Shown piece by piece: positions 29,501 to 37,792 of a DNA stretch of 64,000 nt. The notes under the pieces are model-generated. The model made no database searches, was not told where the DNA came from, and worked only from the letters and a program-made list of their open reading frames with translations. Both the position numbers and the translations under genes were made by a program. Numbering within the stretch: the stretch's first letter is position 1; the number at the start of each line of letters is the position of its first letter. Source of the DNA: an uncultured Selenomonadaceae bacterium (lineage in GTDB: Bacteria > Bacillota > Negativicutes > Selenomonadales > Selenomonadaceae); NCBI GenBank assembly GCA_905234175.1, contig CAJOGX010000003.1, positions 1-64,000 on the forward strand, in the 5' to 3' direction.

Positions 29501-30026
29501 AGTAGCAGGGCTCATCGCTCCAGCTGGCGTGGTAAACGGCGCCGCGCTTTTCGATAATTTCGTTGCCCGCGCGACAGAATCTGTCTGGGAAAATCTGATA
29601 CATGACGGAATGTTTGAACCAGTCGGGAGTTTTGGCGCCCTTCTGATAGACGGTGATTTGGAAGGCGGGCGGCGCGTAGTCGGTGTAAAGCTGCCCGACG
29701 CCGCCGAGCTGTTCGGGGTTGTTGCCGTAATAGTACGTGCGGTCGGCGGTGACGATTATAAAATAATACCAGATAAGCCCGCCCTTTTCCGGCATGGTAA
29801 TTTCAAGCGAATAAAATTTTTCCTGCGCAGTTTCGGGGTCGCGCGTAGTGAGGTTGGACCATTTTTCGCCGGTGCCGTCGCTCCACGTGTGCAATAAAAC
29901 CTGCCGAACAATTTCAGTGGTTTTTATGCGGATACCGAGGCGAAGCTGACTGCCGGCCTCAGACGCGCCGACCGTTGAGCGGTAATAAATATTTTGCGAA
30001 TTGTGCTCGACGTTGCTGTTGTCCAT
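26550..30026 (-). CDS. fusion of GH13 alpha-glucan hydrolase and 4-alpha-glucanotransferase (GH77)
   Basis: GH13 motifs VIIDGVFSHTG, GWRLDVIDELP, GEVW, LLSSHD; then MalQ motifs RAGILLHPTSLPSKYGIGDFG, DMPIFVSADSADAW, RIDHFRGFEAYWEV, VAEDLGFIT, YTGTHDNNTAVGW. ATG 30026 preferred. Confidence 0.93.
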   Translation of the reverse strand: MDNSNVEHNSQNIYYRSTVGASEAGSQLRLGIRIKTTEIVRQVLLHTWSDGTGEKWSNLTTRDPETAQEKFYSLEITMPEKGGLIWYYFIIVTADRTYYYGNNPEQLGGVGQLYTDYAPPAFQITVYQKGAKTPDWFKHSVMYQIFPDRFCRAGNEIIEKRGAVYHASWSDEPCYYKDVDTNEIVAYDFYGGNFRGVESKLDYLRELGISVIYFNPVFESESNHHYDTGNYHKVDPILGTNEEFRHLIDAAREKGISVIIDGVFSHTGSNSIYFNRNGAYNSIGAYQSKSSPFYEWYSFRNYPTDYESWWNFPTLPNVRETTPSYMDFIIRDSDSVLHHWMREGIMGWRLDVIDELPAEFSQLFFAELKKTNPEAVMIGEVWEDASNKVAYGVQRQYLCGYEMDSAMNYPWRTHLFDFILGKIDGRLCMRRMESLRENYPKENFYAMMNLLSSHDIMRPVTVFGEAPYYDRMPAIEQARFRLDAEGEKLGKARLKMAALWQMTYPGVPCIYYGDELGMQGFKDPTNRRPYPWGGGDKELFETYKKYIAIRNENLVLQTGEFLPLPSYDDIFAYARVIRNGRDIFDHDAKNDIFLAAFNRSRYEAREVSFDVSDFANGVFVDAFDEKNQRHHYPVTRGRVNFKLEPLQGVLLHHLPPKKNYDRRAGILLHPTSLPSKYGIGDFGREAFEFIDYLKAAGQTIWQMLPVNPVGFGDSPYQSPSAFAGNPMLISLDDLIARGLLTEADIKIPKELSNAARVDFTRVIPMKLAALKAAFKNFRARLAADENLKADFEKFRAKEFYWLEDYALFAALKRKNNDGYWIEWDAKIKQRDKRTLASLRKKMADEIFCVEFEQYIFETQWQKVHSYARERGVQILGDMPIFVSADSADAWANQKLFKLDEEGLPKKVAGVPPDYFSPTGQLWGNPQYDWDEMKAQKYSWWKLRFKRLFEQFDIVRIDHFRGFEAYWEVDGDAENAVNGKWIKGPGKPFFDEIKKEIGDAQIVAEDLGFITNEVEQLRQDCGFPGMKILQFELHFNEDGRIGFVAPENSVAYTGTHDNNTAVGWFMEDVDNLSKPTIAALLGADARRPDDVCQKLIEFAYASDSRFAIIPMQDVLKLDSRARMNTPGTVGTNWGWRLKPDYQLEAEAGKLKALCNKYLR

Positions 30027-30045
30027 AAAATCATCTCCTAAAATT

Positions 30046-31371
30046 TTAATCGTGCTCGTACTCGTCAAAAGTTTTCAGCAGATTCAGTGCGTACTGCAGG
30101 TTGACGAACTCGCGCCAGGCGTTAGGGTCATACACGCGGAAGGCGTTTTGAATCTGCGGAATCAGCTGTAAGCAGCCCTTGCGAATGTCGTCGACAACGG
30201 GATAATCCAGCGGCAAAATTTTCGGCAGCTCCGCCAGCAACAGCCTCACGTCCGCCAGAGAAATTTGCGTGTAAAGCGTTCTGTGAATTGCGTTGAGCGC
30301 GGCTTCCTCGAAAAAGTTTCCGGCGGTTTCGTCAAACATGACTTCGCGCAGGTGCGAGGCGAGCGCGCGGCACGTCAGAAATGTTTCCAGCTTGCCCGCG
30401 AAAAAGTTCACCGGCATCGTTTTTATCAGCGTCGGGAAAAGATTTTGCACCAGCGCGTTGGCAAGAAGTGGATAATTTATCGGCTTGCTGGCGGCAACGC
30501 TCTCAAGAATGCTCTGCCCGAAAGGCGCCACGACTGAACGGCGGGCGGCGCGGTACTTCAAAATCCCGTCGTCGAAAACGTCGTTGCGGTCTTCCTCGTT
30601 GAATTTTTCAATCTTGTAAATGTTGTGGTAGGCGTCGGCAGTACCGCGCTCGACTTTTTTAAAATATTCTTCGCGGGACTTGACGCTGTAATGATTCATG
30701 ACAATTTTTTCAACGGTCGGCGGATTGTTATGGAAAATCGGAACGACACCGCCATTTTCGTTGACTGCGTGGAACCCTTCAAAGTAGGCGGCAAAGTGCG
30801 GGTTGTAGAAAAAATTAATCTTGCGCGGGTCGGCAATCGTGCTTACGTGAGCGTTGCCTCCAGGCAGGCCGGTATTCGGCAGCGGCGGAATATATTCGTC
30901 GGAAGCGTGACGCGTAAATCTTTCAAGGACGCCGCGAGAATAATCAGCAGTCTCCTGATAATTTGAACCGAAATTGTGAAGATTAGCCGCCAGCGCCGCC
31001 GCCTGCGGTTTGTCTCTCAAAACTTCGTCGACAACCTCAACGATGGTCTTGTTATTTTTCGGGAAAACAAATTCGTCGGCGTCAATGAAAGTCATGTACC
31101 GGCAAAAAAATCTGAAGTTCTGCACCGCCTCGTTGTACGCCTCGTACTGGCGCGCCTTGCCAGGGTAAAAAGTGTACGTCACAATTTCTTTGTCAATGTA
31201 CGGCTGCAAAACTCCTCTGAGGTTGTCGGGGCTGTCGTTGTCGTAAATGTAAAAGTGGTCGACGCCCGCCAGAAGGTGATAATCCAGCCACTCCTTTGCG
31301 TAGGGCGCCTCGTTCTTCATAATCGCGACCACTGCCAAATCGTACAGGAACAAATTTTTATCAACTGCCAT
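30046..31371 (-). CDS. GT92/DUF23-like glycosyltransferase, copy A
   Basis: LAVVAIMKNEAPYAKEWLDYHLLAGVDHFYIYDNDSPD...RYMTFIDADEFVFP; ATG start. Confidence 0.82.
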   Translation of the reverse strand: MAVDKNLFLYDLAVVAIMKNEAPYAKEWLDYHLLAGVDHFYIYDNDSPDNLRGVLQPYIDKEIVTYTFYPGKARQYEAYNEAVQNFRFFCRYMTFIDADEFVFPKNNKTIVEVVDEVLRDKPQAAALAANLHNFGSNYQETADYSRGVLERFTRHASDEYIPPLPNTGLPGGNAHVSTIADPRKINFFYNPHFAAYFEGFHAVNENGGVVPIFHNNPPTVEKIVMNHYSVKSREEYFKKVERGTADAYHNIYKIEKFNEEDRNDVFDDGILKYRAARRSVVAPFGQSILESVAASKPINYPLLANALVQNLFPTLIKTMPVNFFAGKLETFLTCRALASHLREVMFDETAGNFFEEAALNAIHRTLYTQISLADVRLLLAELPKILPLDYPVVDDIRKGCLQLIPQIQNAFRVYDPNAWREFVNLQYALNLLKTFDEYEHD

Positions 31372-31380
31372 GAATTTTCC

Positions 31381-32658
31381 TCACTCCCTGTCGAACGCCT
31401 TCAGCAAATCCTTCGTGTACCGCCAGCGGATAACCTGCCGGAACTTTTGCGAATCGAAGAGCTGATAGGATTTTGAAATACATTCCTCGATAATTTTTAT
31501 GCAGGCACGGCGGATATTTTTCACGGCGGGATACTTCAGACGCAGAATTTCCGGAAGCTCGCTCAGCAACAGTTCAAAATCTGGGAACGAAAAATTTTGC
31601 TTGAGCGCGCCGTTAAGCCACAGCAGCGAAAATTCCTCCGCCGAAATTTCTCCGAAACGCAGCTGAAACTTTCTGCTGAGCGCAAGGCAAATCAGATATG
31701 TTTCAATTTTACCTTCCTGCGGCAAATTTTTCAAATCACTCGTCAGCGCCCGAATCAGCGCTTCGACGGCGCGATTATTACGCTCCTCGTCAGTTTCGTG
31801 CCTTAGCTCCAGACCCGCGCGAAAATTTCTGTAGCGTAAAATTTCATCGTCAAATTCCTCGTTGCGGTCGAAGTAGCTGAAATCGTCCGACAGGTAAACC
31901 GCGTCATTGCCGTCCGCCGCGCCGCGTTTGAGTTTCTGCAGGTACTCCGCGCGAGACTTCACGAAATAATGATTGACAGAAATTCTGTCCGCCGTCATCG
32001 CGGGGTTATCGTAGGCGTCGAGCCTTTCGCCGTGCTCGCTGACTTTGAATTTGCCCAAAATAAAATCGCAGGTGTGCCCGTTCACGACGTAATTCACGGC
32101 GCGCGGATTCACAATCTGCTTGACGTAAAAATTTCCAATATCGAAAACGTGAGCGGCGTCCACCCACTTGACGGTTTTCCAGTCGCGCGGAGCCCGCCGC
32201 GTAAACCTTTCCAGAACGCCGCGCGAATAGTCCGCCTCCGCCTCCCCGTTGGAGCCGAAGTAAAACATATTCATTCCGAGCGCCGCCGCGTCAGGATTTT
32301 CCGCAAAAATTTCGTCTGCCGCCTCCACGATACTCCTGTTACCGCGCGGCAAAATAAATTCGTCGCCGTCAATAAACGCCATGTACCGGCAGAAAAATCT
32401 GTAACGCTGAACCGCGTCATTATACGCCTCGTACTGGCGCGCCCTGCCAGCGTAGGGAATGTGCGTCACAAAACCGCGCTCAACGTACGGCTCCAAAATT
32501 TTTTTCTGCGCGTCCGAATCCTCGTTATCATAAATGTAAAAGTGCTCGACGCCAGCCAGAAGGTGATAATCCAGCCACTCGCGCAGGTACGGCGCCTCGT
32601 TCTTCATAATCGCGACCACTGCCAAATCGTACAGGAACAAATTTTTATCGACCGCCAA
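31381..32658 (-). CDS. GT92/DUF23-like glycosyltransferase, copy B
   Basis: Paralog of copy A; first 24 residues identical (MAVDKNLFLYDLAVVAIMKNEAPY); TTG start. Confidence 0.82.
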   Translation of the reverse strand: MAVDKNLFLYDLAVVAIMKNEAPYLREWLDYHLLAGVEHFYIYDNEDSDAQKKILEPYVERGFVTHIPYAGRARQYEAYNDAVQRYRFFCRYMAFIDGDEFILPRGNRSIVEAADEIFAENPDAAALGMNMFYFGSNGEAEADYSRGVLERFTRRAPRDWKTVKWVDAAHVFDIGNFYVKQIVNPRAVNYVVNGHTCDFILGKFKVSEHGERLDAYDNPAMTADRISVNHYFVKSRAEYLQKLKRGAADGNDAVYLSDDFSYFDRNEEFDDEILRYRNFRAGLELRHETDEERNNRAVEALIRALTSDLKNLPQEGKIETYLICLALSRKFQLRFGEISAEEFSLLWLNGALKQNFSFPDFELLLSELPEILRLKYPAVKNIRRACIKIIEECISKSYQLFDSQKFRQVIRWRYTKDLLKAFDRE

Positions 32659-32663
32659 TGAAT

Positions 32664-33869
32664 TTACCTCCAGTACTTGCCTTCGTTCAGCGCATTTTTT
32701 ATCAGCAGCAGCCCGTCATTGTCAAGTATCGGCTTGCGGATATACCCGCGCACCGAAGAATTTGTGACGCTGTGAATTATCGTCGGGTCGTTCGAGTTCG
32801 TCATAATTATCACGGGCATTCCTCTCAGCTTCGGGTCTTTGCGAATGAATGCCAGAATTTTCAAGCCGTCCATGAACGACATGTCCAGGCTGACAAGCAC
32901 CAAATCCACATCGTTATCCTGCAAAATCCAGAGTCCTTCGACGCCGTTCGACGCCGTGAGAATCTCGCAGGAAAAATTTTTTGAAACCGTATTTTTTTCC
33001 AGCTCCAAATCGGCAATATCGTCGTCGATAATCAAAATCTTGAAAATCGTGCGCGAAGTAAATTCTATCGCCTCCGCCAGCAAAACTTTATTCACGCGCT
33101 CAATCAGATTTTTCGGGTCAAACGGCTTGTTGATATAATCGAGCGCGCCCAGCAAAATCCCGCGCGAAATATTTTCTTTTTTCGCCTGCACGGTCGTCAT
33201 CATCACTTTTACATTTTTGCACAGATTATCTTCGCGGACGCTCCTCAGAATCGACATTCCTTCATAATTGTTTGAAACTGCGTCGTCCAGAAGCAGCAGC
33301 CGCGTTTTCAATCCGTGCATGATATTCATCGCCTTAATCTGATTATTCGCGGCGGAAATTTTGAAAGTCGGCATTCCCATTTCAAGAATGTGTTTGGTCA
33401 TATTCAAATTCAAATCGTCAGCGTCGACAATGAGAATGACGTTATCAGATTTGACTGCGGCGGCCTCTTCCTGAATGATTCGCTTTTTGTAATCGTTGCG
33501 CTCGCCCTGAAGTTTTGCTTCATTCCTGAGCGTCGCAAGGCAATCCGGACAATAAATTCCGTTAAGAATTTTTTTTCCGCACCTGCCGCAGGGGTGATAA
33601 ACGCCATTTTTAAAAGTCTGCGCGGCCTTGGACATATCGCGAATTGTTTTTTTGGAAATGCCAAGGTTGTTGATAATTTCGGAATCCGTGGCGCCTGGGT
33701 GAGCCCTGACATAATCCCTTACCGCGTTTCGCTGATTAATCTCGCTTCTGTCCTGATAAGCACCGGCAGGAGCCACGGCAGAACAAATTCCGCAAAGCCT
33801 GTCGCTGGGTCTGCCGCTGAAAGTCCTTCCGCACCGTGGACAAACTTTGCGCTCGACAGTTAGAGCCAT
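32664..33869 (-). CDS. zinc-ribbon/HTH protein with two receiver (REC) domains
   Basis: N-terminal CPRCGR..CGIC, HTH PGATDSEIINNLGISKKTIRDM, second ribbon CGRCGKKILNGIYCPDC, then REC domains starting VILIVDADD and ILIIDDD. Confidence 0.8.
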   Translation of the reverse strand: MALTVERKVCPRCGRTFSGRPSDRLCGICSAVAPAGAYQDRSEINQRNAVRDYVRAHPGATDSEIINNLGISKKTIRDMSKAAQTFKNGVYHPCGRCGKKILNGIYCPDCLATLRNEAKLQGERNDYKKRIIQEEAAAVKSDNVILIVDADDLNLNMTKHILEMGMPTFKISAANNQIKAMNIMHGLKTRLLLLDDAVSNNYEGMSILRSVREDNLCKNVKVMMTTVQAKKENISRGILLGALDYINKPFDPKNLIERVNKVLLAEAIEFTSRTIFKILIIDDDIADLELEKNTVSKNFSCEILTASNGVEGLWILQDNDVDLVLVSLDMSFMDGLKILAFIRKDPKLRGMPVIIMTNSNDPTIIHSVTNSSVRGYIRKPILDNDGLLLIKNALNEGKYWR

Positions 33870-33898
33870 AAAACATACCTCCGATGCGATACGTAGTT

Positions 33899-33934
33899 AA
33901 AAAAAAGTCCGACGAGGAAAATTGCTCGCCGGAC
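33899..33934 (-). terminator. intrinsic terminator after glgA
   Basis: GTCCGACGAG...CTCGCCGGAC stem (one mismatch), T-tract on the minus strand. Confidence 0.75.
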
Positions 33935-33954
33935 CAACGACGCTGACGCGGAAA

Positions 33955-35403
33955 TTATTTCTGCATCAGTTTTTCATAGAGTTCTTTGTATTCGCGGGCA
34001 GATTCCGTCCAGCTGTAGTCGCTGTTCATTGCGTTGGAAACGATTTGCAGCCAGATTTCAAAATTGCCGTAAGTGCTGAGCGCGCGCTTGAGTGCGTACA
34101 TCATTTCGTGGGCGTTGTAGTTGGAAAAGACGAAGCCGTTGCCTTCCTTTTCGTACTTGTCGTACTGGCGGACGGTATCTTTCAGGCCGCCGGTTTCACG
34201 AACGACAGGAGCCGCGCCGTAACGCATTGCGATAAGCTGACCAATTCCGCAGGGCTCATAATTCGACGGCATAAGGAAAATGTCGGAGGCGCCGTAAATT
34301 CTCTGCGCGAGTTCGTTCGAGAAATAAATATTGGCGGAAACTTTCTGCGGGAAGCGCCACTGCAGCCCTTTGAACCAGTCTTCGTAAACTTTATCGCCGG
34401 TGCCGAGCAGGACAAACTGGAAGTCTTCGTGCTGAAGGAGTTCGTCCATCATTCTGACGACGAGGTCGAGACCCTTCGCGGCGACGAGGCGCGTAACCAT
34501 TGAGACCACAGGAGTTTTGCGCGCCTGCGGAAGCCCCAGAAGTTCCTGCAGCTTAACTTTGTTGTCGCCCTTGCGCTCGAAGGCGTTGAAGGCGTCGGAA
34601 TTGTCGTACTGCACGAAAAGATTTTTATCAGTGGCGGGGTTATAAACGTCGTAGTCGATACCGTTGACGATGCCGTAAAGGTCGTCCTTGCGCGCGCGGA
34701 GCAGGCCGTCAAGATGTTCGCCGAAGTATTCGTACTGAATTTCCTGCGCGTAGGTTTTGCTGACGGTAGAAACGTAGTCGGCGTAAATTATGCCGCCCTT
34801 CATGAAGTTTACCGCGTCATAAAATTCGAGGTCGCCGTTGTTGAAATATTTCCAGTCGAGCCCGAGCACGTCGCCCATGATATTTTTGCCGAAAACGCCC
34901 TGGTACTTCAGATTGTGAATCGTATAGATTGTCTTGATTTTTTCGTAGCGTTCGTCGCCCTGGTGTTCGAGTTTGAGGAAAACGGGAACTAAAGCGCTCT
35001 GCCAGTCGTTGCAGTTGATAACGTCGGGGAAAAAGTCAATCGCTGGCAGGCAGTTCAGAATTGCGCGGGCGAAGAAGGAAAATCTCTCGGCGTCGTCGTC
35101 ATAGCCGTAAAGCCCTTCGCGGTAAAAATATTCTTCGTTGTCAACGAAATAAAACGTCACGCCGTCAATTTCGTATTTGTCAATGCCGACGTACTTCGTG
35201 CGCCAGGAAACAGGAATCGTGCCGTCGTAAACGTGTTCCATTCCGTTGCGGTATTCTTCCCTGATTTTGCTGAATTTCGGCAGGATAACGCGAACGTCAA
35301 CGCCCTGCTGTTTAAGAGCCTTCGGGAGCGAGCCAGCAACGTCTGCCAGACCGCCGGTTTTTACAAAGGGATTCGCTTCCGATGCTACATAGAGAACTTT
35401 CAT
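33955..35403 (-). CDS. glgA: glycogen synthase
   Basis: MKVLYVASEANPFVKTGGLADVAGSLPKAL, PVVSMVTRLVAAKGLDLV, MPSNYEPCGIGQLIAMRYGAAPVVRETGGLKDTV. Confidence 0.96.
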   Translation of the reverse strand: MKVLYVASEANPFVKTGGLADVAGSLPKALKQQGVDVRVILPKFSKIREEYRNGMEHVYDGTIPVSWRTKYVGIDKYEIDGVTFYFVDNEEYFYREGLYGYDDDAERFSFFARAILNCLPAIDFFPDVINCNDWQSALVPVFLKLEHQGDERYEKIKTIYTIHNLKYQGVFGKNIMGDVLGLDWKYFNNGDLEFYDAVNFMKGGIIYADYVSTVSKTYAQEIQYEYFGEHLDGLLRARKDDLYGIVNGIDYDVYNPATDKNLFVQYDNSDAFNAFERKGDNKVKLQELLGLPQARKTPVVSMVTRLVAAKGLDLVVRMMDELLQHEDFQFVLLGTGDKVYEDWFKGLQWRFPQKVSANIYFSNELAQRIYGASDIFLMPSNYEPCGIGQLIAMRYGAAPVVRETGGLKDTVRQYDKYEKEGNGFVFSNYNAHEMMYALKRALSTYGNFEIWLQIVSNAMNSDYSWTESAREYKELYEKLMQK

Positions 35404-35502
35404 AAATTACCCCTCCATTATCATTGACACTTTCCCGCGCGAAACGGCGGGCTTAGTTTGGTTTTCAAAAAATTGGGCGATACCAGTTGCATATCCGCTA
35501 GC

Positions 35503-35531
35503 ACTATAGCAGGTAGTTTGAATTTAGTCAA
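35503..35531 (-). promoter_or_regulatory. sigma70-type promoter for glgA
   Basis: Minus strand TTGACT (35531-35526), 17-nt spacer, TATAGT (35508-35503), extended -10 TGC. Confidence 0.8.
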
Positions 35532-35610
35532 CCAATTTTAATTTTCGGCAGAGCGGCAGAGACCAGCGCAAATTTTTCAACGCGCCAGTTTCTGCCGCCA
35601 GGTTCGACAA

Positions 35611-35850
35611 TTAGTTTTCGTTGGAGCGGCGGTTAGGTTCTTCGCCGACCGCGAATTTTTTAGTTTTGCCCGCCTCGCGTTTAGCGCGCGTTAAGGCTTT
35701 CTGTTCCTCGGTGAGTTTTGGACGTCCGCGCCTGCGTTTCGGTTCCTCCGCCGCCTCTTCCAGTTCAATCGATTCAATCACGTTGCCCGCCTCAATCACT
35801 TCGACTGACGATACAAAGTTCAGCGACTCCAGAATTTCAAGCGTTGACAT
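35611..35850 (-). CDS. small charged protein with AT-hook-like RRRGRPK motif
   Basis: 79 aa MSTLEILESLNF..EEAAEEPKRRRGRPKLTEEQKALTRAKREAGK; ATG at 35850 overlaps the glgB 3' end; no strong SD. Confidence 0.55.
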   Translation of the reverse strand: MSTLEILESLNFVSSVEVIEAGNVIESIELEEAAEEPKRRRGRPKLTEEQKALTRAKREAGKTKKFAVGEEPNRRSNEN

Positions 35851-37768
35851 TATCGCGCTTCGGCTTGAGGTAAATCGTAGCGAGCGGCGGAACTCTGATT
35901 TCAATGGACTGCCCGCGATTGTGCCAGGCAACGTCCTGCGTCATGAGGTCGCCTTCGTTTTTGACGCCGCTGCCGCCAAATTCTTCGAGGTCGGAATTGA
36001 AAACTTCGACGTAAGCGCCCTTATCCGGCACGCCGATTCTGTAGCCGACGCGCACTTCCGGCGTGAAGTTGCACACGGCGATAATGTAATCTTTGGGGTC
36101 CTTCGCCTTGCGGATAAAGGAAACGACGCTGTTATCGTTGTCGTTCGGGTCAATCCACTGGAAGCCGTTCCAATCGAAGTCAATCTGCCAGAAAGCGGGA
36201 TTGTCGCAGTAGAATTTATTGAGCGCCTGCGAATATTTCTGCATCTGCGCATGCTTTTCGTACTGCTCGACGAGGTGCCAGTCAAGGCTGTCGTTTTCGT
36301 TCCACTCGATAAACTGTCCATATTCGCCGCCCATGAACAGGAGTTTCTTGCCAGGGTGCGCCATCCAGTAGCCGAAGAAGCCGCGCAGTCCCGCAAATTT
36401 CTGCCAGTAATCGCCAGGCATTTTCTCAATCAGCGAGCATTTCCCGTGAACAACTTCGTCGTGAGAAAGCGGCAGGATAAAGTTTTCGCTGAAGGCGTAC
36501 ATAAACGAGAAAGTAACTTTGTCGTGGTTCCACTTGCGGTAAATCGGGTCGAGGCTGACGTATTTGAGCATGTCATTCATCCAGCCCATGTTCCACTTGT
36601 AATTGAAGCCGAGTCCGCCGAGGTAGACCGGCTTGGAAATCAGCGGCCAGTCGGTAGATTCTTCCGCCATCATCAGCGCGTTGGGGTTGTACTTGAACAC
36701 GGTTTCGTTGAGCTTTTTAATGAAGTCAATCGCCTCAAGGTTGCCGGTGTCGCCGTACTTATTGGGCGTCCATTCGCCTTCCTCGCGCCCGAAATTCAGG
36801 TAGAGCATATTTGCCACGCCGTCAATTCTCAGACCGTCAATGTGATATTCCTCGAACCAGAAAAGCGCGTTGGAAATAAGGAAGCTGTGCACTTCGGTTC
36901 TGCCGTAGTCGAAATTAATCGTGCCCCAGCCTTTGTTATTGGCGAGCTGCGGGTTGTCGGATTCGTAAAGATTCGTGCCGTCAAATTCGCGCAGACCTTC
37001 ATTGTTTTTGCAGAAGTGGCCAGGCACCCAGTCCATGATAACGCCGATACCGTTTTTGTGCGCGGTCTCAACGAAGTAGCGGAAGTCGTCGGGTTCGCCG
37101 TAGCGGCTGGTAACCGCATAATAGCCGGTCGTCTGGTAGCCCCACGAGCCGTCGAACGGGTGTTCAGTCAGCGGCATGAACTCGATATGCGTGTAGTTCA
37201 TTTTCTTGACGTAGGGAACGAGCCTCTCCGCCAGTTCGCGGTAGCTGAGATAAACGTCGTCAACGTCGCTGTTGCCCTGTCCCTTGCGCTGCCAGGAGCC
37301 GGCGTGCGCCTCGTAAATAACCATCGGGCGGCTGTAGGAAGACTCTTTGGACTTCGCCTCCATGTATTCGCCGTCGCCCCACTGGTACTTCGTCATGTCG
37401 TAAAGGCGCGAAGCTGTGTGCGGTTTCTTTTCCGCGTAGAAGCCGTAGGGGTCAGCTTTGAGAATGTGCGGACCGCCCCACTGCGGTTCGATAGCGTATT
37501 TGTAGGTATCGCCAGGCTTGAGCCCTTCGATAAAAGTTTCCCACGTTTCGCCGTCGCCGAGACGAATCATTTTGTGAACGCGCGTATCCCAGTTGTTGAA
37601 GTCGCCGACGACGCTCACGGATTTAGCGTTTTTCGCCCAGACTGCAAAGCGCACGCCCTTTTTGCCGTCACGCTCCACAAAGTGCGCGCCGAGCATTTCG
37701 TACGCGCGGAAATTGGTGCCCTGGTGGAATAAATAGAGATCATACTCGCTGAGTTCTGAAGTTTTCAC
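35837..37768 (-). CDS. glgB: 1,4-alpha-glucan branching enzyme
   Basis: VRFAVWAKNAKSVSVVGDFNNWD, GVIMDWVPGHF, GLRIDGVANMLY, MMAEESTDWP, LPLSHDEVVHGK; GTG start after GGAGG. Confidence 0.95.
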   Translation of the reverse strand: MKTSELSEYDLYLFHQGTNFRAYEMLGAHFVERDGKKGVRFAVWAKNAKSVSVVGDFNNWDTRVHKMIRLGDGETWETFIEGLKPGDTYKYAIEPQWGGPHILKADPYGFYAEKKPHTASRLYDMTKYQWGDGEYMEAKSKESSYSRPMVIYEAHAGSWQRKGQGNSDVDDVYLSYRELAERLVPYVKKMNYTHIEFMPLTEHPFDGSWGYQTTGYYAVTSRYGEPDDFRYFVETAHKNGIGVIMDWVPGHFCKNNEGLREFDGTNLYESDNPQLANNKGWGTINFDYGRTEVHSFLISNALFWFEEYHIDGLRIDGVANMLYLNFGREEGEWTPNKYGDTGNLEAIDFIKKLNETVFKYNPNALMMAEESTDWPLISKPVYLGGLGFNYKWNMGWMNDMLKYVSLDPIYRKWNHDKVTFSFMYAFSENFILPLSHDEVVHGKCSLIEKMPGDYWQKFAGLRGFFGYWMAHPGKKLLFMGGEYGQFIEWNENDSLDWHLVEQYEKHAQMQKYSQALNKFYCDNPAFWQIDFDWNGFQWIDPNDNDNSVVSFIRKAKDPKDYIIAVCNFTPEVRVGYRIGVPDKGAYVEVFNSDLEEFGGSGVKNEGDLMTQDVAWHNRGQSIEIRVPPLATIYLKPKRDNVNA

Positions 37769-37792
37769 AGAGTCACGCCTCCTTAGATTTGT

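Noticed and set aside
28134-29897. 587-aa plus-strand ORF opposite the GH13 domain
   Set aside because: Antisense shadow with no recognisable family motifs
35621-37732. 703-aa plus-strand ORF opposite glgB
   Set aside because: Antisense shadow ORF; glgB motifs are clear on the minus strand
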